Assembly: GCF_029029505.1 (NCBI RefSeq)
Contig: NZ_JAKJSD010000001.1
Span: 62,001 to 126,000, forward strand
Origin: Ancylomarina sp. DW003
GTDB lineage: Bacteria; Bacteroidota; Bacteroidia; Bacteroidales; Marinifilaceae
Direction of reading: 5' to 3'
Length of the DNA stretch: 64,000 nt
This document shows, one piece after another, positions 26,088 through 35,400 of this stretch. The translations under genes were made by a program, and so were the position numbers. The notes under the pieces were generated by a model, which saw nothing but the letters and a program-made list of their open reading frames with translations, was not told the origin of the DNA and did not search any database. Each line of letters opens with the position of its first letter. Within the stretch, counting starts at the first letter, position 1.

Positions 26088-27026
26088 TTATTCCTTCACG
26101 CCTTGCTGAAAAGCAAAAGCTACAGCAGCATTATATTTCTTCATACCCCCTGCTTTTTTAATTGCTTTATAAACCTTGCGCTCATTATTAAAATTAGATG
26201 CAAAATACTCCCACATCGGTTTCAATTTCGATAAAATCTGAGTATCCCCACTCAAATAAGAACTATATGAATCGTAAATTTCACCATGTAACTTCTCTAG
26301 TAAATCCAATCGCTCACCAACTGATGGAAGTTCCTTTCCTTTTATCTTCAAAGGCAAAAATAAATCATGCAGTAAGCCACGCCCGATCATTACCTGTTTA
26401 AGTTTTGGAAATTGCTCTAAACGCTGCTGATAGTCTTCGAGAGCACCTATATCTCCATTGTATACAATAGGATGTTTAGACAGATTTATCGCCTTTTCAA
26501 AAGCTGACATATCAACCTCTCCCTTATACATCTGCTTACCCAACCTTGGATGAATAATGATTTCTGCAATATTAAATTTATTCAGAACCTGTAAAACGGC
26601 TTCTAATTCATTGCTCGACTCATATCCAATACGCATTTTGACTGAAAGCTCTATTTTATCATCTAAGCCTTCAGATAAAACTTCTTCTATTATCTCAGGA
26701 TATGACAATAAGCCAGAACCTTTTTTCTTTTTCACCAACATTGGAAAAGGGCAACCCAAATTCCAATTCATTTTTTTGTATCCTAAGCCTGTCAAATAAT
26801 CACGGAAGAATACGAACTCTTTTACACTGTTTCCAATAAACTGTGGTATCAGCTTCTCTTCCTCGCCAGATTCAACTTCTCTTCTATGAGATGACTTTAA
26901 TTCGTCCCCTTTCTGTAGGACAAGAAAAGGGGTATAGAAATAATCTATCCCCCCTATATATTTTGCAAATGCTCTACGGAATACCAAATCGGTAAATCCC
27001 TGTAGAGGTGCCAATGATAATTGCAT
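26088..27026 (-). CDS. tRNA-dihydrouridine synthase family protein
   Basis: A 312-residue FMN-dependent enzyme that reduces uridines in tRNA D-loops. It opens with LSLAPLQGFTDLVFRRAFA (substrate and FMN contacts). WNLGCPFPMLVKKKKGSGLL carries the catalytic Cys near residue 92, followed by LSVKMRIGY, EIIIHPRLGKQMYKG and MIGRGLL. It starts 22 bases after the TetR gene and ends 3 bases before cbiZ. Which uridine it modifies cannot be read from the sequence. Confidence 0.9.
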   Translation of the reverse strand: MQLSLAPLQGFTDLVFRRAFAKYIGGIDYFYTPFLVLQKGDELKSSHRREVESGEEEKLIPQFIGNSVKEFVFFRDYLTGLGYKKMNWNLGCPFPMLVKKKKGSGLLSYPEIIEEVLSEGLDDKIELSVKMRIGYESSNELEAVLQVLNKFNIAEIIIHPRLGKQMYKGEVDMSAFEKAINLSKHPIVYNGDIGALEDYQQRLEQFPKLKQVMIGRGLLHDLFLPLKIKGKELPSVGERLDLLEKLHGEIYDSYSSYLSGDTQILSKLKPMWEYFASNFNNERKVYKAIKKAGGMKKYNAAVAFAFQQGVKE

Positions 27027-27048
27027 AATTAAATAGTAATAATTAAAT

Positions 27049-27675
27049 CTAACGACCGAAACTTAAAACGCTCAAAAGTTGCTTACGGTGACGGTAATAA
27101 GTTAATCCATCTTCAGTAGCAATACTTTTCACAAAGCTATCAATCATGGTATCATAAATGGTTCCAAATTTAAACCGATCTGGTGGATACAATTCTGGAT
27201 TATGCATGTCCTCTAATCTAGACAGATACATACGACCAACAATTTCAGGACTTAAATCCTCACGATACATGCCTTGAGCAACTCCCTTTTGAACATTAAT
27301 CTGAATTTTATCAAAGATAAAAGCCATTCTTTGGTCCATATGTTTTTTATAAATCTCCGGGAAGTATTTTTCGAATTCCATAGTTACTGATGGAGACACA
27401 TTCACAAATCGATCGTTAATTTCCTGACTCACAATAAAAAGAATATCAATAGCGTTTTGACCTTCAAAATTATATTCTAAGAAAATCTGAATAAAGCTAT
27501 CTCTTTCAAACTCCAACACCCTCTCTACCAATTCTTCTTTAGAGTCAACAAACTTAAGAATTTCTTCCTTGCTAATGCCTGCTGTTTCAAGCGTATCAAG
27601 AGAAATATCTCCCATACCCTTTTGCATCAGAAACTTCCTAACCTTCTCAATTATCTGAATAAAAGCTTTTTCCAT
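27049..27675 (-). CDS. TetR/AcrR family transcriptional regulator
   Basis: A 208-residue helical protein. Residues 5-55 fit a TetR-type DNA-binding domain, with a first helix IIEKVRKFLMQKGM, the turn at SLDTLETAGISKEEILKFVDSKEELVERVL, and a final helix leading into the ligand domain. The HTH is less canonical than in most TetR proteins (no clear YxHFxxKexL), so specificity and even family are less certain. The C-terminal domain is all-helical. It begins the TetR-dus-cbiZ run. Confidence 0.75.
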   Translation of the reverse strand: MEKAFIQIIEKVRKFLMQKGMGDISLDTLETAGISKEEILKFVDSKEELVERVLEFERDSFIQIFLEYNFEGQNAIDILFIVSQEINDRFVNVSPSVTMEFEKYFPEIYKKHMDQRMAFIFDKIQINVQKGVAQGMYREDLSPEIVGRMYLSRLEDMHNPELYPPDRFKFGTIYDTMIDSFVKSIATEDGLTYYRHRKQLLSVLSFGR

Positions 27676-27826
27676 ATTACTACAATATTATTACTTTAAT
27701 ATTTAAGTTTTCAGATTCCAATCATCACAATCACTATCACTACTTCTGTTGAAACTTATATAACTCCTACGCACTAAAATTAACTCTTTTTTTGTCAGAA
27801 AAAATAAAAGCTTTAGTATAAAAACA

Positions 27827-27858
27827 AAAAATGCGACTGAATCAACAATCGCATTTTT
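27827..27858 (-). terminator. Terminator downstream of the TlpA-like gene
   Basis: AAAAATGCGA at 27827-27836 pairs with TCGCATTTTT at 27849-27858. The minus-strand transcript ends in a T-rich run directly after the thioredoxin-like gene. Confidence 0.75.
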
Positions 27859-27876
27859 AATTAAAAGTTCAATATC

Positions 27877-28401
27877 CTATTTCTTTAACTCCTCTTCAAT
27901 CACTTTTTTCATTGCTGAAAATTCCTCATGATTAAATAATCGGGTTAAGAATATAATTTTTCCTTCTCTGTTTAAAATCACATTTCGAGTTATACCACTA
28001 TTCTTCTCTGCATATTTCTCAAAAATCTGTCCACCATCATCCAAAGCAATAGGGTAAGTGATATTGGTCGCATCAATCAATTTTTGTGCTTTTTCAATTG
28101 GTTCATCACGATCTAAACCATAAAGAGCAAAATCCTTATTTTTATTAATTTGCCAAATTTCTTTCTCGATAAAAGGCATTTCTTTGCGACACACGCCACA
28201 CCAGCTAGCTGTAAATTGCAACATCACAACTTTACCTTTTAAATCAGACAACTTAACTTTCTGTCCATCCATTAAGCTCATTTCAAAGTCCGGAGCCATA
28301 TCTCCCACTTTCACAATATAGCCTCTATCATTATCTTTTTGCGCCATTCCACTTATCACAATTCCCATAAGCACTATCAATATTGATATTTGTTTCTTCA
28401 T
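27877..28401 (-). CDS. TlpA-like thioredoxin-fold protein
   Basis: A 174-residue exported thiol-disulfide protein. The signal peptide covers residues 1-20 (ISILIVLMGIVISGMAQ). The AhpC/TSA-Redoxin domain has GDMAPDFEMSLMDGQKVKLS, VVMLQFTASWCGVCRKE with the CxxC active site near residue 69, and a late Pro-containing block (SGITRNVILNREGKI). It probably reduces or protects envelope thiols. Single gene with its own terminator. Confidence 0.9.
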   Translation of the reverse strand: MKKQISILIVLMGIVISGMAQKDNDRGYIVKVGDMAPDFEMSLMDGQKVKLSDLKGKVVMLQFTASWCGVCRKEMPFIEKEIWQINKNKDFALYGLDRDEPIEKAQKLIDATNITYPIALDDGGQIFEKYAEKNSGITRNVILNREGKIIFLTRLFNHEEFSAMKKVIEEELKK

Positions 28402-28542
28402 CTTCTTTACTCAATTAAATTAGTCGGTCGGTTTTATTAGGCTCGCAAATTAATAAGATTATTCATTGAATAATACTCCTAATTACATTTTAACAAGAAC
28501 TTAAGACAAATATTGATCGTAGAAACATGCTAATTGTTGGCA

Positions 28543-28574
28543 TAAAAAAAGAGAGAAGTAAAATACTTCTCTCT
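28543..28574 (-). terminator. Terminator of the tRNA cluster
   Basis: A perfect 11-bp stem (AGAGAGAAGTA with TACTTCTCTCT) around the loop AAA. On the minus strand it is followed by seven T. It lies 7 bases after the last tRNA-Pro. Confidence 0.9.
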
Positions 28575-28580
28575 TCTTAG

Positions 28581-28655
28581 TCGGGGTGGCAGGATTCGAA
28601 CCTGCGACCTCCTCGTCCCAAACGAGGCGCGATGACCGGGCTACGCTACACCCCG
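28581..28655 (-). tRNA. tRNA-Pro (anticodon TGG), copy 1
   Basis: 75 bases on the minus strand without encoded CCA. Acceptor stem CGGGGTG/CACCCCG with discriminator A, anticodon stem CCTCG/CGAGG around TTTGGGA, T arm GCAGG-TTCGAAT-CCTGC. Identical to the next three copies; the last in transcription order. Confidence 0.97.
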
Positions 28656-28731
28656 AAATTTAATTCCGGTATTATAATTGAAAGCTTTTTCTTGAAAGAA
28701 AAAAAGAGAAGAATTATTTCTCTCTTCTTAG

Positions 28732-28806
28732 TCGGGGTGGCAGGATTCGAACCTGCGACCTCCTCGTCCCAAACGAGGCGCGATGACCGGGCTACGCTAC
28801 ACCCCG
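28732..28806 (-). tRNA. tRNA-Pro (anticodon TGG), copy 2
   Basis: Same 75-base sequence as copy 1, anticodon loop TTTGGGA. Followed on the minus strand by a weaker AGAGAA/TTCTCT hairpin and a T-run, before copy 1. Confidence 0.97.
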
Positions 28807-28869
28807 AAAATTTAATCTCGGTACTTTCAATAAAAATGAAGTTTTTCAACTTCTGTAATTTTCTCGGTG

Positions 28870-28944
28870 TCGGGGTGGCAGGATTCGAACCTGCGACCTC
28901 CTCGTCCCAAACGAGGCGCGATGACCGGGCTACGCTACACCCCG
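28870..28944 (-). tRNA. tRNA-Pro (anticodon TGG), copy 3
   Basis: Identical to the other copies. The spacer to copy 2 is 63 bases and holds a short AAGTT/AACTT hairpin. Confidence 0.97.
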
Positions 28945-28969
28945 AGAATTTAATTTCAATATTTGCGAT

Positions 28970-28997
28970 AAAAAAAGAGAAGTTCTTCAACTTCTCT
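28970..28997 (-). terminator. Terminator-like hairpin between tRNA-Pro copies 4 and 3
   Basis: A perfect 9-bp stem (AGAGAAGTT with AACTTCTCT) around CTTC, with seven A on the plus strand, so a T7 tail on the minus strand. Transcription of copy 3 must read through or restart. Confidence 0.7.
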
Positions 28998-29010
28998 GGA
29001 ATTTTCGGTG

Positions 29011-29085
29011 TCGGGGTGGCAGGATTCGAACCTGCGACCTCCTCGTCCCAAACGAGGCGCGATGACCGGGCTACGCTACACCCCG
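29011..29085 (-). tRNA. tRNA-Pro (anticodon TGG), copy 4
   Basis: Identical 75-base tRNA-Pro; the first of the four in transcription order, 60 bases after tRNA-Ser. Confidence 0.97.
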
Positions 29086-29141
29086 AAAATTAAAGTGAAA
29101 AGGTTAAGCTTTTCACTTTGCATCTTTTCAATTAAGAAAAG

Positions 29142-29233
<92 letters not shown>

Positions 29234-29245
29234 TGATTGCGGTAG

Positions 29246-29275
29246 CAAAAGTAGGTAAAATTTTGATCTGTGCAA
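29246..29275 (-). promoter_or_regulatory. Promoter of the tRNA-Ser/tRNA-Pro cluster
   Basis: On the minus strand TTG (29273-29275), 19 bases, TACTTTTG (29246-29253). It has the same spacing and -7 box as the rpsO promoter in this window and lies just upstream of tRNA-Ser. Confidence 0.75.
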
Positions 29276-29373
29276 ATTTTATTTTCACACAAATTGAAAT
29301 ATTCTCATGAGTGAAATTATAGTAAATTATAAATCAATGAGATTCGTGATTAAAATTAATTACTTTTTTTTTC

Positions 29374-29411
29374 AAAAAAAGCTGAACATGCTCAAAGAAC
29401 AGGCCCAGCTT
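29374..29411 (-). terminator. Terminator downstream of floA
   Basis: AAGCTG/CAGCTT outer stem with an inner TGTTC/GAGCA pairing, followed on the minus strand by a T-run. It lies 23 bases after the floA stop. Confidence 0.7.
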
Positions 29412-29433
29412 CATTTCTAACAATTATTTTTTT

Positions 29434-30411
29434 CTATTTTTTCTTATCCTTTGGATTAGGTTTGGCAATATTTTCGCGCATAGAAGTATCCGCTTCAATA
29501 TTTTTCATGCGATAATAATCCATCACGCCTAAATGACCACTACGGAAAGCTTCCGCCATAGCCATTGGCACTTCAGCCTCAGCTTCGATAACTTTAGCGC
29601 GCATCGCTTGTGCAAGAGCTTTATTCTCCTGTTCAGTTGCAACAGCCATTGCACGACGTTCCTCAGCCTTAGCTTGTGCAATTTTTAAATCTGCATCAGC
29701 TTGGTCAGTTTGAAGTACTGCACCAATATTTTTTCCTATATCAATATCTGCAATATCAATTGATAAGATTTCGAAAGCAGTTCCAGCATCCAATCCTTTT
29801 TCAAGAACTACACGAGAAATAAAATCTGGATTTTCAAGTACTGTTTTGTGCGACTCTGAAGAACCAATAGATGATACGATTCCTTCACCCACACGAGCTA
29901 AAACAGTTTCTTCACCTGCTCCACCAACCAACTGGCGTATATTTGCACGAAGTGTTACTCTAGCCTTTGCAATCAACTGAATACCATCTTTAGATACTGC
30001 AGTTACTGGAGGCGTATTAATAACTTTAGGAATTACACTCATTTGTACAGCTTCGTATACATCACGTCCTGCAAGATCGATAGCTGTAGCCATTTTAAAT
30101 GGCAAATCAATATTCGCTTTTGATGCAGATACCAAAGCATGAGTTACTTGCTCTACATGACCTCCTGCCAAATAATGTGCCTCAAGGTCGTCACGTGTAA
30201 GATGTAGACCAGCCTTGTGAGCTTCAATCATAGCACGTACAATAACATTAGGTGGCACACGACGCCAACGCATAAATACAAGTTGAATCAATGAAATTCT
30301 AACTCCTGACAAAAGAGCTGAGAACCATAATGCAACCGGAATAAAAAAGAAAAGGATGTAGATACCTACCCCTATCGCAACGATTAAAAATATTAATGCT
30401 CCAATTTCCAT
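29434..30411 (-). CDS. floA: Flotillin-like protein FloA
   Basis: A membrane-microdomain scaffold of the UPF0365/FloA family. A hydrophobic N-terminal hairpin (residues 5-50) is followed by the SPFH-like core ([29 protein letters not shown] near 150-178) and an Ala/Glu-rich region ([21 protein letters not shown] near 240-265) typical of flotillins. The 325 residues match the family. It is the last gene of the SPOR-clpS-nfeD-floA run, 6 bases after nfeD; the nfeD-floA pairing is common in bacteria and supports the call. Confidence 0.95.
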   Translation of the reverse strand: MEIGALIFLIVAIGVGIYILFFFIPVALWFSALLSGVRISLIQLVFMRWRRVPPNVIVRAMIEAHKAGLHLTRDDLEAHYLAGGHVEQVTHALVSASKANIDLPFKMATAIDLAGRDVYEAVQMSVIPKVINTPPVTAVSKDGIQLIAKARVTLRANIRQLVGGAGEETVLARVGEGIVSSIGSSESHKTVLENPDFISRVVLEKGLDAGTAFEILSIDIADIDIGKNIGAVLQTDQADADLKIAQAKAEERRAMAVATEQENKALAQAMRAKVIEAEAEVPMAMAEAFRSGHLGVMDYYRMKNIEADTSMRENIAKPNPKDKKK

Positions 30412-30417
30412 TTAAAT

Positions 30418-30885
30418 TTATTTTATAGGTTTTACAACAATAACTTTATCTACTATTTTAATAACTTCTACCTCTGTTTGTTCATCAACATATGCTCCTG
30501 TCGATTTGGCTTCCACAATATGATTGTTTATTCGTATCTGCCCCATAGGTGCTAAACGAGATAAACAAATTCCATGATCACCAATTTGAACGAGATCTTC
30601 TTCTAATTTTTCAACTTTGGAATCAATCTCAGTCTTCAACATGATTCTATTCCATGTACCTGATTTTAATGCAAGCCAAAGAGCAAACAAACTAAATAAC
30701 ACAGAGCCCAAAACTGTCAAATGACCTGTAGTACTTCCATAATGATGATAAGACAAATAAATTCCACCTAGCATCATCACAACGCCTGCGATACCAGCAA
30801 CAGTAATTCCGGGAAGAACAAAAAATTCAAGTAGGATAAGAACAACTCCTAAAACTAACAGGAGAATAATAATAAAAATTGTCAT
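30418..30885 (-). CDS. NfeD family membrane protein
   Basis: A 155-residue protein with two or three N-terminal helices (VLILLEFFVLPGITVAGIAGVVMMLGG and a second block near 55-75) and a C-terminal OB-fold domain (residues 85-155; GICLSRLAPMGQIRINNHIVEA, then VIKIVDKVIVVKP). The Pro-Gly-hinged PG motif after the first helix and the OB fold are typical of short NfeD proteins that pair with flotillins. It directly abuts clpS (start at the base after its stop) and is followed by floA. Confidence 0.93.
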   Translation of the reverse strand: MTIFIIILLLVLGVVLILLEFFVLPGITVAGIAGVVMMLGGIYLSYHHYGSTTGHLTVLGSVLFSLFALWLALKSGTWNRIMLKTEIDSKVEKLEEDLVQIGDHGICLSRLAPMGQIRINNHIVEAKSTGAYVDEQTEVEVIKIVDKVIVVKPIK

Positions 30886-31131
30886 TTAATATGCGGTTTT
30901 ATTAGTTTCTACACTTATGATTAATCCCTTTTCCTCCAGCTGCTTTTGCATAATCGTTAAATCAGCAAAGCCTCCAACCTTAATCTCACTTTTTCCCTTA
31001 TAATGTGTAATATAAGCACATTGTTCAGCCTGATCAGAAGTATGTTCACATATTTCCATTAAAACATCAACTACGAAATCGAAGCTGTGTTCATTATCGT
31101 TATGCAAACAAAGTACATGTTCAGATTTCAT
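30886..31131 (-). CDS. clpS: ATP-dependent Clp protease adaptor ClpS
   Basis: An 81-residue ClpS core domain that delivers N-degron substrates to ClpA/ClpC-ClpP. The N-terminal LHNDNEHSFDFVVDVL corresponds to the substrate pocket region (the HNDDxHTFD-type motif of Bacteroidota ClpS), followed by HTSDQAEQCAYITHYKGKSE and the closing GLIISVE. The flexible N-terminal tail present in many ClpS proteins is almost absent. It starts 7 bases after the SPOR gene stop and abuts nfeD. Confidence 0.87.
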   Translation of the reverse strand: MKSEHVLCLHNDNEHSFDFVVDVLMEICEHTSDQAEQCAYITHYKGKSEIKVGGFADLTIMQKQLEEKGLIISVETNKTAY

Positions 31132-31138
31132 TGTTATT

Positions 31139-32827
31139 TTATTTTATCAAACGTATGGCGTCTTGTATAGAGATTCTTTTATTTCCTGTGTAAGCTACAG
31201 TAAACACATCTGTAAATCCTGATTTATGAAGCTTTTTCTTTAAAGCTCCGGCATCAGCAATTGAATCAAAATGACCAATTGTACAAACCGTTTTCCCATT
31301 AGCTTGTTTATCAGCAGAGCCACCAAAAGCTCTGTATTTCTCCATCAATTCACTTACTTTCTCTGGAACACCATTGGCAAAAACACCAATTTGAACCCGG
31401 AAATTAATATCCCCAACCAAATCTGCTTCGGTTAAAGGTTCTTTTTCAACCTTAGCTTGTTGAACTGGAACTGGCTTTGACTCTCCTTCTGTCTTCTTAA
31501 GACTCGCTTGAAGCGAAACTCGTTTTTGTCCGCTATAAGCCACTGTAAAAGCATCTACATAACCAGCTTCATGCAATTTACTTTTCAAACTCCCTACTTC
31601 GGTAATCGATTTGAATCGGCCAATTGTACATACAATTTTCCCATCAGCTCTCTTTTCGTAAAAAGAACCAAAAGCTTTATAACGTTCCATCGTCGCGTTT
31701 AACTCTTCTGGTATTTCACCAGCAAAAACACCAATCTGAACTCGATAAGTTACTTCGCCTGTTATATCGCTACTATATTGAGTTGTAGCAACGTCCTTGG
31801 AAGTTGATTTTACTTTATCAGTAGCAGCAATTGCGTCCTTTAAATTGGTTCTGATTCCATTTTTATAAACAACAATAAACGCAGCAGGAAAAGCCGATTT
31901 TATTGTCGTTTTAAAACTAGCAGCTTTCGCGTAAGTTCTATATGATCCTGTAAGATATCTAAAAGATTTTCCTCCATCAACAATCTCCTCTTTGATAAAA
32001 CCCATTCCTTTATAAAAATCGTTTTTAGGTCGTTCATCAAATACAGCAACCTGATAGCAATATTCGTACTCATAATCTAGATAACCACCTTCATCTTCTT
32101 GTGGACTCACTTCAAGTTCTTCTGAATTGGCAGGTTCCATAAAATCCGATTCATCATTTACTTCTACAGCTTGACTCTCTCTAGTAGCGTTTTTTTCTTC
32201 AGTTGCAGTCAAGCTTTTATAATCTGGTGTAGTCGTTTCATGTGTTGCTGCTAAAATCAAGTTTGGCGCATCTTCCGAACTTTGTTCCAAAACCAGAGCA
32301 TGCTTAGCTTTTTGAGTTGCATTTTTCTTCAACTCCTCAGCTCTGTTTTCCAAATCGCGAACCCGACGATTAAATAAATCTTTATCAACTTCTGAATAAA
32401 CACCTTGCTTGGTATATAGTAAGTTCACTTCTCGTGATAAGCTATCACTGTTGAATTGGTCATTTTTAGCAAGTACAAACAACTCTTTAGCCTGCTCTGA
32501 ATTAAATTCAGACAACTTGTGATAAACCTTATTCTTACTAATTCTGAAATTGAAAAAAGGAAAGTTCTTAAGGGTATATTTCTTCGTATAACGTATTCCT
32601 GTTGAATCTTTCTCCAGAGAACGTCGACGAATTACCGAACTTGCCTTCTTAGATTTCGCTGAAAGCGTATCTCCAAATTGAGAATTTACATTTTCGAATT
32701 TATTAATAGATAATTCAGTAGCATGTGAAAAAATCGCCCCCTCCTCCAACTCAATATTAGAGTTAGAATAAACAGAGAACGAAAAAAACATCAACAGAAA
32801 CAACAAATAAATACAAGTTCTATTCAT
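31139..32827 (-). CDS. Exported protein with three SPOR-like repeats
   Basis: 562 residues with a signal peptide (ends near SVYSNS, residue 22). About 240 residues of low-complexity, charged, coiled-coil-prone linker follow. The C-terminal 320 residues hold three SPOR-like domains beginning YCYQVAVF (near 262), VTYRVQIGVFAGEIPEEL (near 358) and INFRVQIGVFANGVPEKV (near 477). The last two are much alike (both with RYKAFG or KYRAFG and VCTIG blocks), so they look like a recent duplication; the first is more divergent. SPOR domains bind denuded septal peptidoglycan, suggesting a cell-division or envelope role. It starts the SPOR-clpS-nfeD-floA operon. Confidence 0.88.
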   Translation of the reverse strand: MNRTCIYLLFLLMFFSFSVYSNSNIELEEGAIFSHATELSINKFENVNSQFGDTLSAKSKKASSVIRRRSLEKDSTGIRYTKKYTLKNFPFFNFRISKNKVYHKLSEFNSEQAKELFVLAKNDQFNSDSLSREVNLLYTKQGVYSEVDKDLFNRRVRDLENRAEELKKNATQKAKHALVLEQSSEDAPNLILAATHETTTPDYKSLTATEEKNATRESQAVEVNDESDFMEPANSEELEVSPQEDEGGYLDYEYEYCYQVAVFDERPKNDFYKGMGFIKEEIVDGGKSFRYLTGSYRTYAKAASFKTTIKSAFPAAFIVVYKNGIRTNLKDAIAATDKVKSTSKDVATTQYSSDITGEVTYRVQIGVFAGEIPEELNATMERYKAFGSFYEKRADGKIVCTIGRFKSITEVGSLKSKLHEAGYVDAFTVAYSGQKRVSLQASLKKTEGESKPVPVQQAKVEKEPLTEADLVGDINFRVQIGVFANGVPEKVSELMEKYRAFGGSADKQANGKTVCTIGHFDSIADAGALKKKLHKSGFTDVFTVAYTGNKRISIQDAIRLIK

Positions 32828-33046
32828 AGCATTTATTTAATTACATTATAATCAACAAAATACCTTTTGAATTAAGATTCAAAAAGCCTAATTTACTATT
32901 TTGTAAGGTAACAATAATTTTTAAAAGAAAAATAAATATGCTCATAAGGATAAGCCACTTATAAAATTTCATTTCTCACCAATTCAAAGCATTTTTATGA
33001 CTAGAATTTCTAGAAATCAATATCCCCCTAATACAGATAAAGACAT

Positions 33047-33084
33047 AAAAAAATTCCCTACTAAAAACAATGTTCCAGTAGGGA
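33047..33084 (-). terminator. Terminator downstream of the S9 peptidase
   Basis: TCCCTACT at 33055-33062 pairs with AGTAGGGA at 33077-33084; the minus-strand transcript then runs into seven T. It lies 28 bases after the peptidase stop. Confidence 0.8.
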
Positions 33085-33111
33085 GTTTTAATATTTTAAA
33101 TGTAGATCAAT

Positions 33112-35217
33112 CTACTTCTTTAACCATTTATCTAGCCAGCTAGCAAATTCGCGTTGCCATAGAATTCCATTCTGAACACCAAGTACCCAATGGTTTTCTT
33201 CAGGGAAATAAAGATATTTCGCAGGAATACCTCTCAAACGAGCAGCATTAAATGCTTGCATACCTTGTGAAGCAACAATACGGTAATCTTTTTCTCCGTG
33301 AACAACCATAATTGGCGTATCCCACTTGTCAACAAATTTATGAGGAGAGTTAGCATATGAACGCTGAGCAACCTTGTTTTTCTTATCCCAAAATGCTCCG
33401 CCAAGATCCCAGTTCACAAAAAACATCTCTTCCGTTTCTAAATATTGAGCTTCTAAGTTGAACATACCATCGTGAGCAATGAATGCTTTGAAACGCTTGT
33501 TGTGATGACCTGCCAACCAGAAAGTCGAGAATCCACCATAAGATGCACCAACACAACCTAAACGATCTGCATCAACATACTTCTCAGCTTTCACATTATC
33601 AATTGCAGAAAGATAATCTTTCATATTTTGTCCACCATAATCGCCTGAAATTTGCTCACACCATTCTTTACCAAATCCTGGTAAACCTCTACGGTTTGGT
33701 GCAACAATTACATAGTCATTTGAAGCCATCATTTGGAAATTCCAACGGTAACTCCAAAACTGAGAAACAGTTGACTGAGGGCCACCTTGGCAATAAAGTA
33801 AAGCTGGATATTTCTTATTCTCATCAAAATGTGGTGGCTTAATCACCCAAACCAACATCTTCTTACCGTCAGTCGTTTTTACCCATCTTTTTTCAACTGT
33901 ACCCATGGTCAACTGATCAAGGATGTGCTTATTTACGAAAGAGATTTCATTTGACTCTCCTGTTTTAGCATCAACAGTATATAATTCAGCTGGCTTACTC
34001 ATTGATACACGCTTAGCAATCAACTTATCACCAACAGGATGTACCGATTGGTAATTATGAACACCTTCAGTAATCTTGTGAATTTTACCATCAGCCATGT
34101 TCATACGGTAGATCTCATCAGTTGCATGCCAGTTAGAAATAAAGTAAATAGATTTACTATCCTTTGTCCAAGTTAGGTGACCAGCATTTTGATCGAAACC
34201 TTTTGTCATATATTTCTTCTCGCCAGTCTTCAAGTCCATTACAAATAAACGAATCTGATCTGCCTCATAACCTTCACGTTCCATACTTTCCCAAGCCATA
34301 TATTTTCCATCAGGCGAAAAAGACAGGTTATTATCGTACCCCATCATACCTTTGGTCATGTTCTTGGTTTTTCCACTTTCCAAATTATAAAAATAGATAT
34401 CTGTATTAGTAGAAAGACCATATGCTTGACCGAACTTCTTACGAGAAGAATAAGCAATCGTCTTACCATCAGTAGTCCAGTTTACTTGCTCAATTCCACC
34501 CCAAGGGCGAACAGGAGCTTCCCACTTTTCACCTTCCATAATATCCTTACCAGTTTTCAACATTGTTCCTTTGCTGAAATCAGCAACAAAAATGTGAGTG
34601 TAAGTTTCTACCCAATGGTCCCAATGGCGATAAAACTCATCGTTAATAACGCGACCATCAGATTTTTTCAAATCTGGGTGTTTATCATGAACATTCTCTT
34701 CAAGCTTTACCTCTTTCGAGAATAACATTTTCGACTCATCTGGAGAAAATTTAAAATCGTTAATTCCACCTTCAATATCAGTCAATTGCTTACGGCCTGT
34801 TCCATCAGCATTCATTTCCCAGACCTGAACCGATCCGCTTTCAGCTGAAAGAAAAGCAATCTGACCATTCTTTGTCCAACGTTCTCCCCACTCTTTACCT
34901 TTTGTATTGGTAATTTGAGTCGCTTTGCCTCCAGCAACTGGAAGTGTATAAAGATCTCTGTACGATTTATTTTCTTCTTTATTAAAATAAGTCACTCCAT
35001 AAAGAACTGTTTTCTCGTCAGGCGAAATACTTTCTCCACCCATACGTCCAAACGACCATAAAACCTCTGGTGTCATACGATCTGAAGCTAATTTGGTTTT
35101 CGGCGTACGATAAGATTGATTATCCGTTTCGCTCTTCTTATCAGCAGTAGCCGCTTCTTGACACGACGACATACCTGTGATTAATGCCAAACCAATTAAT
35201 AAATGTTTATTCTTCAT
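33112..35217 (-). CDS. S9 family prolyl oligopeptidase, lipoprotein
   Basis: A 701-residue peptidase. The ATG at 35217 (MKNKHLLIGLALITGMSSC) gives a lipoprotein signal with Cys near residue 19; the ATG at 35226 adds three residues. Residues 40-440 are WD/PD40-like beta-propeller blades (SPDEKTVLYG, SPDESKMLFS, SPDGKYMAWES). The alpha/beta-hydrolase domain (about 450-701) has the nucleophile in GASYGGFSTFW near 561, the Asp in HGEKDYRI near 649 and the His in EENHWVLG near 681. It degrades short Pro-containing or other oligopeptides in the envelope. Monocistronic with its own terminator. Confidence 0.94.
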   Translation of the reverse strand: MKNKHLLIGLALITGMSSCQEAATADKKSETDNQSYRTPKTKLASDRMTPEVLWSFGRMGGESISPDEKTVLYGVTYFNKEENKSYRDLYTLPVAGGKATQITNTKGKEWGERWTKNGQIAFLSAESGSVQVWEMNADGTGRKQLTDIEGGINDFKFSPDESKMLFSKEVKLEENVHDKHPDLKKSDGRVINDEFYRHWDHWVETYTHIFVADFSKGTMLKTGKDIMEGEKWEAPVRPWGGIEQVNWTTDGKTIAYSSRKKFGQAYGLSTNTDIYFYNLESGKTKNMTKGMMGYDNNLSFSPDGKYMAWESMEREGYEADQIRLFVMDLKTGEKKYMTKGFDQNAGHLTWTKDSKSIYFISNWHATDEIYRMNMADGKIHKITEGVHNYQSVHPVGDKLIAKRVSMSKPAELYTVDAKTGESNEISFVNKHILDQLTMGTVEKRWVKTTDGKKMLVWVIKPPHFDENKKYPALLYCQGGPQSTVSQFWSYRWNFQMMASNDYVIVAPNRRGLPGFGKEWCEQISGDYGGQNMKDYLSAIDNVKAEKYVDADRLGCVGASYGGFSTFWLAGHHNKRFKAFIAHDGMFNLEAQYLETEEMFFVNWDLGGAFWDKKNKVAQRSYANSPHKFVDKWDTPIMVVHGEKDYRIVASQGMQAFNAARLRGIPAKYLYFPEENHWVLGVQNGILWQREFASWLDKWLKK

Positions 35218-35328
35218 TATTAACATTGTTAGTGAGTTTAAAAATTGCCTCGTAAAATTATAACAAAAAATACGATTAAATTAATTTGTCTCAATATTTT
35301 GATTCAAACCCAAAGCATATAATAAAAG

Positions 35329-35360
35329 TAAAGGTTCTCAATTTAGATTGAGAACCTTTA
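35329..35360. terminator. Terminator of recA
   Basis: A perfect 14-bp inverted repeat (TAAAGGTTCTCAAT and its complement) around TTAG, 40 bases after the recA stop. The T-run is short on both sides, but the stem is strong. Confidence 0.7.
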
Positions 35361-35400
35361 TATTTTAATAAAGCTTATGCCTTATAAATACTTTCCTAAA

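Noticed and set aside
28632-29093. 153-codon plus-strand ORF with three VAGFEPATSSSQTRRDD repeats (and its minus-strand shadow at 28646-28990)
   Set aside because: It is the translation of the tandem tRNA-Pro genes, a well-known annotation artefact.
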